Shown: positions 18,969 to 26,063 of the stretch, piece by piece | Position numbering within the stretch: the stretch's first letter is position 1 | Layout of the letters: every line of letters begins with the position of its first letter | Origin: Nakamurella antarctica | GTDB lineage: Bacteria > Actinomycetota > Actinomycetes > Mycobacteriales > Nakamurellaceae | DNA: 64,000 nucleotides | Assembly: GCF_003860405.1 (NCBI RefSeq) | Contig: NZ_CP034170.1 | Location: 806,001 to 870,000 of the forward strand | Direction of reading: 5' to 3' | The notes under the pieces: generated by a model | The model's input: the letters and a program-made list of their open reading frames with translations, nothing else | Databases searched by the model: none | What the model was told of the DNA's origin: nothing | Translations under genes and position numbers: made by a program

Positions 18969-19131
18969 GTTTTGACGCAAGTAAAAAGGTCGAAAGCACC
19001 TGTCGCCCATAAGCCGCATATGCTTTGTCACGTGCCCTCGAGTCCGTGGGTTTGCGACTCGACGATAGGGTCGACGTGCTTGAAAAGGTATTCCATCTCA
19101 AGGTTTTGGTGACAACACACGGAGGCGCACG

Positions 19132-20085
19132 ATGACGAGGGTCGCGGCAATTGACTGTGGGACCAACTCCATTCGATTGCTTGTTGCTGATGTCATCAAC
19201 ACCCCAGCGGGTTTCACTCTGGTCGACGTACACCGCGAAATGCGTGTCGTCCGGCTAGGGGAAGGTGTCGACCAGACCGGAGTGCTGCAAACCGGGGCAA
19301 TTGACCGGACGTGGGCAGCGCTTTCGGACTACACCGCGATCTTGCGCGCCTCGGGTGCGACGTCGGTGCGCATGGCGGCCACCTCGGCGACCCGAGATGC
19401 CAGCAACCGGAACGATTTTGTCGAAATGGTTCGGCGCACGTTGGGCCAAGACCCTGAGGTGATCACCGGCAATGAGGAGGCCGAGCTCTCCTTCCGGGGT
19501 GCCATTGGGGGAGTGGCGGCATCGGGCGGGCCGTACATGGTGGTCGACATTGGTGGCGGCTCAACGGAAATGGTGATTGGAACCACGAATAACGTGCAGG
19601 TAGCTCTCGCCGGCTCCGCCAGCGTGAACATCGGCTGCGTAAGACTCACAGAGCGGCTTTTGCATTCAGACCCGCCCACCGAAGCCGAGATTGATCAGGC
19701 GCGGCAGCTCGTGACGCATGTGCTGAGTGAAGGTCTGGATTCGCTTCCGGTCGCTTCTATAAAAACCCTGGTTGCAGTAGCTGGGACGGCCACCACGGTG
19801 GCAGCAGCCGCACTGCACTTACCCACCTACGATCCGGCCAAAATTCATTTGCAACGCATCTCCGCTACCCAGGTATCAGAAGTGGCGACGCTGATGTTGG
19901 GCGCAACCACCGCCCACCGAGCCGCTTTGGGATACATGCATCCGGGGCGCGTAGACGTGATCGGCGGCGGTTCGCTCATCCTCGACACCCTGGTGCAGTT
20001 GGTTCAAGACCGCGTGCATTTGGATCAGATCACGGTATCTGAACACGACATCCTTGACGGCCTAGCGCTTTCGCTGGGGCAGTAA
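19132..20085 (+). CDS. ppx: Exopolyphosphatase (Ppx/GppA family)
   Basis: 317 aa. Removes phosphate from polyphosphate or hydrolyses pppGpp; the short actinobacterial form corresponds to Rv1026. ACGGAGG precedes the ATG. ASKHA fold: phosphate-1 loop VAAIDCGTNSIRLLV at the N-terminus, the conserved TSATRDASNR, catalytic Glu in GNEEAELSF, second phosphate loop VVDIGGGSTEM near residue 140, and adenosine-like region VAVAGTATTVAA. Only the two-domain core is present. Which of the two substrates is preferred cannot be told; mycobacterial homologues differ. Confidence 0.92.
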   Translation: MTRVAAIDCGTNSIRLLVADVINTPAGFTLVDVHREMRVVRLGEGVDQTGVLQTGAIDRTWAALSDYTAILRASGATSVRMAATSATRDASNRNDFVEMVRRTLGQDPEVITGNEEAELSFRGAIGGVAASGGPYMVVDIGGGSTEMVIGTTNNVQVALAGSASVNIGCVRLTERLLHSDPPTEAEIDQARQLVTHVLSEGLDSLPVASIKTLVAVAGTATTVAAAALHLPTYDPAKIHLQRISATQVSEVATLMLGATTAHRAALGYMHPGRVDVIGGGSLILDTLVQLVQDRVHLDQITVSEHDILDGLALSLGQ

Positions 20086-20200
20086 CGTTCTGCCCGCCGG
20101 GCTGGGGGCGGTGGTTGTCGTGGCCGGAGGCAGTGGTTGGCGAGTTACTGTCGCTGGCATCCCACCGACTAAGCTGACACCGGCCGGTTCACCGGCTTTG

Positions 20201-20273
20201 GCCCCTGTATCCCAATGGCAGAGGAAGACGACTTAAAATCGTTTCAGTGTCGGTTCGAGTCCGACCAGGGGCA
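20201..20273 (+). tRNA. tRNA with UAA anticodon (Leu) and a short variable loop
   Basis: The cloverleaf folds fully: acceptor GCCCCTG/CAGGGGC, D-stem TCC/GGA, anticodon stem GACGA/TCGTT (one G-T pair) with loop CTTAAAA (anticodon TAA). The variable region is TCAGT and the T-arm is GTCGG-TTCGAGT-CCGAC. The discriminator is A; CCA is not encoded. The UAA anticodon reads UUA (Leu), but bacterial tRNA-Leu normally has a long variable arm and this one has five bases, a class I body. A small GC hairpin (GCCGGT-TC-ACCGGC) lies just upstream and may end ppx transcription. Confidence 0.88.
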
Positions 20274-20301
20274 CTCACATTCGGGGCGGCTAGGTTGAGC
20301 G

Positions 20302-20478
20302 TCATGACTTGGGACGAACTCCTCGGCTCACCACTGCGATGAGGACAACGATCGCCGTGATGAGTAGGCCCGCGCCGATGATGGGCTGCGCTGAAAACGA
20401 AGCGATCCCGAGCACGACGAGAACGAGTCCGAGGACGAGGAATAGATTTCGATTGCTTTCGTTTGCGTTCCGATTCAT
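20302..20478 (-). CDS. Small two-TM membrane protein
   Basis: 58 aa; ATG at 20478 on the minus strand, stop at 20302. After MNRNANESNRN come two hydrophobic segments, LFLVLGLVLVVLGIASF and IIGAGLLITAIVVLIAVV, and a basic tail RGVRPKS. The composition is strongly that of a membrane protein, and charge placement suggests both ends are cytoplasmic. No strong RBS is seen. It lies between the tRNA and the divergent lipoprotein. Not recognised as a named family. Confidence 0.5.
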   Translation of the reverse strand: MNRNANESNRNLFLVLGLVLVVLGIASFSAQPIIGAGLLITAIVVLIAVVSRGVRPKS

Positions 20479-20576
20479 GCCCTGGACTTTGCCCGATCAC
20501 GCCCATGACGAACCCGAAATCGGGTAAAGGTCTCAGTAGCAGTGAGGTATCACGAGTGGAAGTGGAGCGTGGTGGC

Positions 20577-21380
20577 ATGCAAATAACCAGAATAGTTCGG
20601 GTCGCTGCGTTGGTGGCGGCAGTGGCCGTCCTCGGCGCGTGCAGCACCGGATCTGATGGGATTTCTTCGTCCACGATTTCATCACCGACATCCGCACTCT
20701 CAACCAGCGCCCCGGACACGACTGTCTCGTCCTCAATCAGCGCTCCAGACCCGACTGCCTCGTCGCCCAGCACCGCTAGTTCAGCGCCTGTCAGTGCCGA
20801 CGCGGGGACTATGAGCCAACAGGCGTCTGTGCCTGCGGCTAGCCCGACGGTGGCAGCCCCGAGGTCTTCCTCTCCCTCGTCGAGGACCAACTTTGGGGTC
20901 ACGTACGTCAGCGTGACCGGCGATTGGACGGGCGATCAGCTCTTCACTAAGCCGCGCTCTGACGGCAGTCCGGTTGCACCCGGGTTGTATGGATCGGGTG
21001 TGAGCGCACAATTTCAAAGCCCCTCGGGGAACATTGCGTGCCAAATACAAGTCGATACGCCAGAAGGCTCGTCAGACGGCGTGGTCTGCGACATTAGAGA
21101 CCACGCTTACGTGAATCCAACGCCTCCTACCGATGTGACATGTGCATCCAACTACGGCCAAACCGTGCAGATCCTCCCAACCGGAGTGCGGGTCGAGTGC
21201 TCGGTATCCGATGGCGCCTATCGGCCAGGTGGGGAGGGTCTGCCGTTGCCGGCCGGTTCCCAACTCGATTTTGGGGGCGTCACGTGTCTGTCAACCGAAT
21301 ACGGCATCCGGTGCCTCGATAATGCGAGGCAGGTTGGTTTCATGATCGGCAGAAACATCCTCGCCGAAATAGCTCCCTAA
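20577..21380 (+). CDS. Secreted lipoprotein with DUF6636-like domain
   Basis: 267 aa. Signal peptide MQITRIVRVAALVAAVAV ends in the lipobox LGAC, so Cys22 would be lipidated and the protein anchored to the outer face of the membrane. A Ser/Thr/Pro linker of about 80 residues follows. The C-terminal 130 residues contain FQSPSGNIACQI, a set of cysteines (CQI, VVCDI, VTCAS, VECSV, VTCLS, IRCLD) probably forming disulfides, and GGVTCLSTEYGIRCLD, which fits DUF6636. Function unknown. Its stop overlaps the end of the convergent DHFR-like gene. Confidence 0.8.
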   Translation: MQITRIVRVAALVAAVAVLGACSTGSDGISSSTISSPTSALSTSAPDTTVSSSISAPDPTASSPSTASSAPVSADAGTMSQQASVPAASPTVAAPRSSSPSSRTNFGVTYVSVTGDWTGDQLFTKPRSDGSPVAPGLYGSGVSAQFQSPSGNIACQIQVDTPEGSSDGVVCDIRDHAYVNPTPPTDVTCASNYGQTVQILPTGVRVECSVSDGAYRPGGEGLPLPAGSQLDFGGVTCLSTEYGIRCLDNARQVGFMIGRNILAEIAP

Positions 21381-22006
21381 CGAAGAGGCCGATCAGGGCA
21401 CCCACATTTCAACGAGTGGGGTTCTGAGTGGGTATAGCGCACTGCAGACTCCAGACGTTGCTCATCGGCGAGCAGGCTGTAGGTCAAGATCGCGTTGCCC
21501 TTGCTGGAGATGGTCGAACCGGCCAGCGTCAGCCGCGTCGTAGGGTCGGTGGGTTCGAAGAGGCGCTTTCCGGCCCCGGCAATCACCGGGTGCATCGTCA
21601 GAGTCAGCGAATCCAGCAGACCCGCAAAAATGAGTTGGCGAGCCAGCGAAATACTTCCGCAGACAGCGATGTCGCGACCCTCGGACTGCTTGAGCGCCGT
21701 CACGAACTCCACAAAGTCGCCTTCTATCAGCGTCGAGTTCTCCCAGGACAACTCGGGGCTGAGTGTTGTTGAGGCAACGAACTTCTGGACGGGGTTGATG
21801 AAGTCGCCGAACTCATCATCCGCCGTCGGCCAATACTCCGACCACTGTTCGTACCCGAGTCGGCCGATCAGGACGGTGTCTGTCTCGGTGATCATCCCCG
21901 TCATGGCTTCGCCGACCTGGTCGTCGAAGCTGTCGAACTGCCAGAGGTGGGGCGCCTCCACGACGCCGTCGAGACTGTAGAACAGACCTGCAACAACTTT
22001 GCGCAT
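21377..22006 (-). CDS. Dihydrofolate reductase-family protein (RibD C-terminal domain)
   Basis: 209 aa from the ATG at 22006, which has AAGGAG eight bases upstream; a start at 22024 is also open. The fold starts RKVVAGLFYSLDGVVEAP, typical of the RibD-C/DHFR-like family. It continues with ETDTVLIGRLGYEQWSEYWP and GRDIAVCGSISLARQLI, the NADPH-binding part, and ends with LTLTMHPVIAGAGKRLFE. These proteins are NADPH reductases of unknown substrate; true DHFR activity is unlikely. Cysteines in the C-terminal tail (LKCGCPD) are unusual for the family. Confidence 0.85.
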   Translation of the reverse strand: MRKVVAGLFYSLDGVVEAPHLWQFDSFDDQVGEAMTGMITETDTVLIGRLGYEQWSEYWPTADDEFGDFINPVQKFVASTTLSPELSWENSTLIEGDFVEFVTALKQSEGRDIAVCGSISLARQLIFAGLLDSLTLTMHPVIAGAGKRLFEPTDPTTRLTLAGSTISSKGNAILTYSLLADEQRLESAVRYTHSEPHSLKCGCPDRPLR

Positions 22007-22143
22007 ACTGCTCAGCTCCTTCAAGAGCGGGGAGGAGGGTCAACTGCCCAAGAAGAGTACAGATCGCTTCACGCCGCTAGTGGACTGCTCCTATCCCGAG
22101 TGTCCCACTGGTGAATCCGCCTTCGGAGAGGCAAGGTTGGTCT

Positions 22144-22809
22144 ATGAACGCTGATAGCGCAGAGTCCTCCTCCTTTCCCGATGCGGACTACCTCGGAAAC
22201 CCCCAAGTGCTGGCCGAATGGGACCTTCGCTACACCGACCACGAACGGATGTGGAGCGGGAACCCCAATGGCTCGCTCGTTGCTGAGACCGCCGGGCTGA
22301 CGCCGGGGCGGGTCTTGGACGTGGGATGCGGGGAGGGCGCCGACGCCCTGTGGTTGGCGCAGGCAGGGTGGCAGGTAACGGCGCTGGAAGTCTCCGGTGT
22401 GGCGTTGGAGCGAGCTGCTGCGCACGCTCGGGAGGCAGGCGTCGATATCACCTGGATACACGCTGGGCTCGCCGAAGCCGGCCTGGCGCCCGCGTCATTT
22501 GATCTGGTGTCCGCGCACTATCCGGTGCTGCAGCGCACTCTCGACGCGGCTGCGGAACATGCGCTCTTGGACGCTGTCGCGCCGGGCGGCACGCTGCTGG
22601 TGGTCCACCACGCCGGGATGGAAGAAGCGCACGCGCACGAGGGCGACTTCGACCCCGCCGAGTACGTCTGGCCAGCTATGGTCGCAGCGATGCTCGACGA
22701 GAAGTGGGTGGTTGAACTCGATGAGCTTCGGCCGCGACTTGTTCCGGAAGGTGGCAACGGCGCTCACCATAAAGACGACATCATTCTGCGGGCGAGAAAG
22801 TTGTGCTGA
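22144..22809 (+). CDS. Class I SAM-dependent methyltransferase
   Basis: 221 aa from ATG 22144, which has GGAGAGG upstream; an in-frame GTG at 22111 is possible. Motif I VLDVGCGEGADALWLA (about residue 52) binds SAM, ALEVSGVALERA supplies the acidic ribose contact (Glu) and FDLVSAHYPVL is motif IV; VAPGGTLLVVHH is the motif VI strand. The N-terminus (WDLRYTDHERMWSGNPNGSL) resembles TehB/thiopurine-type methyltransferases that act on small molecules or metalloids. The substrate is unknown. The crotonase gene follows 55 bases later. Confidence 0.88.
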   Translation: MNADSAESSSFPDADYLGNPQVLAEWDLRYTDHERMWSGNPNGSLVAETAGLTPGRVLDVGCGEGADALWLAQAGWQVTALEVSGVALERAAAHAREAGVDITWIHAGLAEAGLAPASFDLVSAHYPVLQRTLDAAAEHALLDAVAPGGTLLVVHHAGMEEAHAHEGDFDPAEYVWPAMVAAMLDEKWVVELDELRPRLVPEGGNGAHHKDDIILRARKLC

Positions 22810-22864
22810 TCGCAGTTGTGGTGCGCCGGCCACCAGTTTCACTGACAAACGCGAGGGTGGTTCG

Positions 22865-23641
22865 ATGAGCGGTAAAAGCGAGAACTTCACGCTGGAAGGC
22901 GGTGTCGCCCGCATCGTGCTCACCGAAACCGAACGGGGCGCGCCGATTAACCCCGCTTCACTTGCGGCACTTGCCCACGGGATTGCCCTGGCCCGCAAGG
23001 CGGATGCGCGGATCGTGGTGCTGAGTTCAGCAGGCAAAGCGTTCTCTGTGGGCGGGGATATCAAGAGCTTCGCTTCTGCTACCGACCCCGAACCGCAGGT
23101 GCGAGAAACTGCCCAGATTCTGCACAACATCATTCTTGAATTGCATGGACTCAACGCCATCGTTATCAGTGTGGTGCAGGGCGTAGCCGCGGGAGCTGGA
23201 TTTCCACTGGCGGCTGCGGCCGACATCGTGTTGGCGGCGCGATCAGCGCGATTCACGTTTGCTTACAGCAAGATCGGCTTAACCCCAGATGGCGGCAGCA
23301 CGCTGCTGGCCGCCACCCTCGGCTTACATCGAACATTGCAGTGGGCCTTGCTCAATCCGTTGCTCACGGCCCAGGAACTCTGCGACGCAGGGCTTGTCGC
23401 GGCCGTCTATCCCGATGACGAACTCGAGGCAGGGTTGGCATCGACGATTCAGACGCTGTTGCAAGGCTCGCGCTCGGCGCAGGTCAGCGCGAAGAGGTTG
23501 ATCCGGAACCAAGCAATCAACAACGGGCGGCAGGCCTTGGATGCGGAGACAGCGGCAATTGCCGCCGCCGCTGCCAGCCTCGATGGGTTGGAGGGTGTTC
23601 GCGCCTTTGTCGGAAAGCGTCCACCGAACTTTCTGAGCTGA
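22865..23641 (+). CDS. Enoyl-CoA hydratase/isomerase family protein
   Basis: 258 aa crotonase. The oxyanion hole is formed by FSVGGDIKSF (about residue 63) and VQGVAAGAGFPLA (about 107). At the usual first catalytic Glu there is KIGLTPDGGST, with Asp, as in PaaG-like isomerases, so isomerase or hydratase activity on an acyl-CoA is possible. The C-terminus is a helical trimerisation domain. It is followed 35 bases later by a thiolase, and together they suggest a degradation route for aromatic (phenylacetate-like) or branched acyl-CoAs. The larger open frame upstream of the ATG is not coding. Confidence 0.85.
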   Translation: MSGKSENFTLEGGVARIVLTETERGAPINPASLAALAHGIALARKADARIVVLSSAGKAFSVGGDIKSFASATDPEPQVRETAQILHNIILELHGLNAIVISVVQGVAAGAGFPLAAAADIVLAARSARFTFAYSKIGLTPDGGSTLLAATLGLHRTLQWALLNPLLTAQELCDAGLVAAVYPDDELEAGLASTIQTLLQGSRSAQVSAKRLIRNQAINNGRQALDAETAAIAAAAASLDGLEGVRAFVGKRPPNFLS

Positions 23642-23676
23642 TTGTCGCAAAACCTATGCTGTGAAAGGACTCTCCC

Positions 23677-24819
23677 ATGCGCGACGCGGTCATTGTCGAG
23701 GCAGTTCGAACAGCTGTCGGCCGACGCAAAGGCTCTTTGGCCCACGTGCATGCCGCTGACCTATCAGCTGTGGTTCTTCGAGCGCTGATCGGGCGCACGC
23801 ACCTAGACCCGGCGCTGATCGACGACGTCATTTGGGGGTGCGTGACGCAGTCGGGCGATCAGGGCGCCAATATCGCCCGCACAGCGCTGTTGTCGGCTGG
23901 CTGGCCCGAGACGGTGCCAGGCGTCACGATTGATCGGCAGTGTGGTTCTTCCCAGCAGGCCATCGGTTTCGCTGCCGCCGGGGTGATCGCCGGCCACTAT
24001 GACTTTGTGGTGGCGGGGGGCGTCGAAACGATGACGCGCACTCCGATGCTGAGCAACCTGCAGGGCGGAGATCCCTTTGCAGGGAAGGGATTTTCCGATC
24101 GCTACGGCCTTGCCCCGAACCAGGGCATCGGCGCGGAGATGATCGCACAGCGATGGGGTTTATCCAGAACCCAGCTCGATGAGTTCGCTGCTGCTTCCCA
24201 CCAGAAGGCTGCTGCGGCGCAGGATTCGGGCGCTTTCGACGCCCAGATTGTCGCCGTGCCTACCGAACAAGGCGACTTCAGCAGGGACGAGGGAATAAGG
24301 CGTGGCACATCATCGCAGTCGCTGGCCGGGCTGAAAACAGTTTTCGCCGACGATGGGGTGATCCATGCGGGCAATGCATCCCAAATCTCGGATGGCAGTG
24401 CAGCTTTACTGATCACTACAGGTGAACTCGCAGCGGTCCATGGCCTCACGCCCATCGCGAGGGTGCACACCGCGGTGGTGGCGGCAGCTGACCCGATCAT
24501 CATGCTCACCGCGCCTATTCCGGCAACGGTCAAAGTACTGCAAAAAAGCGGTATCAGTCTTGATCAGATCGGCGCCTTCGAAGTTAACGAGGCGTTCGCC
24601 CCCGTTCCGCTGGCGTGGCTTGCCGAAATTGGAGCCAACCCCGAACTCATGAATTCGCTGGGCGGGGCGATCGCTCTCGGGCACCCGTTGGGCGGCTCGG
24701 GCGCCAGAATTGCGACGACCCTGATCCACCACATGCGCGACAACGGCATCGCCTACGGACTGCAGACCATGTGCGAAGGCGGCGGCATGGCCAACGCGAC
24801 CATCTTCGAACTCCTCTGA
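23677..24819 (+). CDS. Acetyl-CoA acyltransferase (thiolase)
   Basis: 380 aa. Degradative-type thiolase: AAAGGA before the ATG, N-terminal RDAVIVEAVRTAVGRRKGSL, acyl-acceptor Cys89 in IDRQCGSSQQA, VEVNEAF-like motif FEVNEAFAPV, His in GGAIALGHPLGGSGAR (about 338) and the second active-site Cys in MCEGGGMAN (about 368). Cleaves 3-ketoacyl-CoA with CoA in the cytoplasm. The preceding crotonase likely acts in the same pathway. No dehydrogenase gene is adjacent. Confidence 0.93.
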   Translation: MRDAVIVEAVRTAVGRRKGSLAHVHAADLSAVVLRALIGRTHLDPALIDDVIWGCVTQSGDQGANIARTALLSAGWPETVPGVTIDRQCGSSQQAIGFAAAGVIAGHYDFVVAGGVETMTRTPMLSNLQGGDPFAGKGFSDRYGLAPNQGIGAEMIAQRWGLSRTQLDEFAAASHQKAAAAQDSGAFDAQIVAVPTEQGDFSRDEGIRRGTSSQSLAGLKTVFADDGVIHAGNASQISDGSAALLITTGELAAVHGLTPIARVHTAVVAAADPIIMLTAPIPATVKVLQKSGISLDQIGAFEVNEAFAPVPLAWLAEIGANPELMNSLGGAIALGHPLGGSGARIATTLIHHMRDNGIAYGLQTMCEGGGMANATIFELL

Positions 24820-24908
24820 GCACCGGATTGCTGTCAGGCCCGCGTAGTCGGCCGTGGGATGCTGCTGAGGGATCCAAATTCGGAAACACACATGAAAAGG
24901 GACCAGCA

Positions 24909-25595
24909 GTGCGTCGGAACCTGAGACACAACAGGCCAGTGCTTGTGCTGTTGGCCATCACGTCCGGCGCGGTCGACGCCATCGCTTTCCTTGGACTGGG
25001 CGGAATTTTTACGGCCAATATGACGGGAAATCTAGTGCTGCTCGGGCTTGTAGGACGGCCGGACTACCAGCGCAGCGCCATTCATGCAGCGGCGGCCTGT
25101 GCGGCCTTCGCGCTCGGGCTCTACCTTTCTTTTCGCAACGGACGACCCCAGCCGGGCAAGCCGGAACCCGGGCCCTACCCGCTACTCGTTTTGGTTGCCC
25201 TGATGCAATCTGCGATTTGGGTGACGTGGATGCTGGAATCGGCGACGCCCAACGAGATGACCCAAACGATCATTCTGATCACTTCCGCGATTTCAATGGG
25301 CGTTCAGACGGCGGCTTCGAGGCGTATTGCGGGGCATTCCGGGATTACCACCACCTTCGTCACCGGAACGCTGACCTCGCTGATCGAGGATGCGGCCAAC
25401 TCTCGGCACCATGCGACGGTGGCGCGGATTTTCGTCATCGGCGCCCTTTCGATGGGGGCGCTGCTGTGCTCGTTGCTCCTCGCCTACGCACCGATGTTTG
25501 CGCCAGCACTGCCAGTTCTGGGGGTGGTGGCCGCGATTGCGGTGAGCCTGCAGCGGGGTTCCGCGGCCGCTGAGCTTCCATCCGAGCAAAAGTAG
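24909..25595 (+). CDS. DUF1275 (YoaK-like) membrane protein
   Basis: 228 aa from GTG 24909, with AAAAGGGA upstream; the long open frame before it overlaps the thiolase and is not coding. Begins VRRNLRHNRPVLVLLAITSGAVDAIAFLGLGGIFTANMTGNLVL in the sense of a first TM plus the family motif FTANMTGN. Six hydrophobic segments in all, with GHSGITTTFVTGTLTSL as the second family signature. DUF1275 proteins are of unknown function and may be transporters. The gene is followed by the YchJ-like gene eight bases later. Confidence 0.85.
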   Translation: MRRNLRHNRPVLVLLAITSGAVDAIAFLGLGGIFTANMTGNLVLLGLVGRPDYQRSAIHAAAACAAFALGLYLSFRNGRPQPGKPEPGPYPLLVLVALMQSAIWVTWMLESATPNEMTQTIILITSAISMGVQTAASRRIAGHSGITTTFVTGTLTSLIEDAANSRHHATVARIFVIGALSMGALLCSLLLAYAPMFAPALPVLGVVAAIAVSLQRGSAAAELPSEQK

Positions 25596-25603
25596 GAAGT
25601 CTG

Positions 25604-26002
25604 ATGAAACAACGTCAGCAGGACGCGCAGTGCCCCTGCGGAACCGGCTATACGTACGGGCAGTGCTGCGGCCCGCTGCATCAACAACACACAGTCGCGA
25701 CGACGGCGGAGCAGCTGATGCGCTCCCGCTACAGCGCTTTCGCGCTGGGCCTGGCCGACTACCTGCGCTTGAGTTGGCATAGCGCCACCAGGCCAGCAGA
25801 GATCGACCTCGATGCACGCCAACGGTGGACGAAGCTGGAGATTCTGGATACCAGCGGCTCTAGTTTGCTTGAGTCGGCGGGGACCGTGCGATTTCGCGCC
25901 ACGTACCGCCTGGGACGGGAAACGGGCTGCCTTGTGGAAAACAGTCGGTTTGCTCGCGAGGGCGGCCAATGGCGGTACGTCGACGCGGTGAGCAGCCGTT
26001 GA
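25604..26002 (+). CDS. YchJ family protein with SEC-C metal-binding motif
   Basis: 132 aa. The N-terminal SEC-C motif CPCGTGYTYGQCCGPLH binds zinc (three Cys plus Cys/His). TAEQLMRSRYSAFALGLADYL and LEILDTSGSSLLESAGTVRF are typical of UPF0225/YchJ; the C-terminal domain has a cystatin-like (NTF2-like) fold ending in WRYVDA. AGGAAG precedes the ATG. Function unknown; the same motif appears in SecA C-terminal tails. It probably shares a transcript with the DUF1275 gene. Confidence 0.9.
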   Translation: MKQRQQDAQCPCGTGYTYGQCCGPLHQQHTVATTAEQLMRSRYSAFALGLADYLRLSWHSATRPAEIDLDARQRWTKLEILDTSGSSLLESAGTVRFRATYRLGRETGCLVENSRFAREGGQWRYVDAVSSR

Positions 26003-26063
26003 AGTTCGTGCCGGGAACGCCGGATACCGGCTATAGAATTCAACCGCACCGAAGGAGGCTCGC

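Noticed and set aside
20189-20902. 237-codon minus-strand ORF near the tRNA
   Set aside because: Overlaps the tRNA and the lipoprotein gene antisense; the real feature there is the 58-aa membrane protein in another frame.
22397-23641. 414-codon ORF starting inside the methyltransferase gene
   Set aside because: Only the part from ATG 22865 is crotonase; the upstream part is out of frame with the real methyltransferase.
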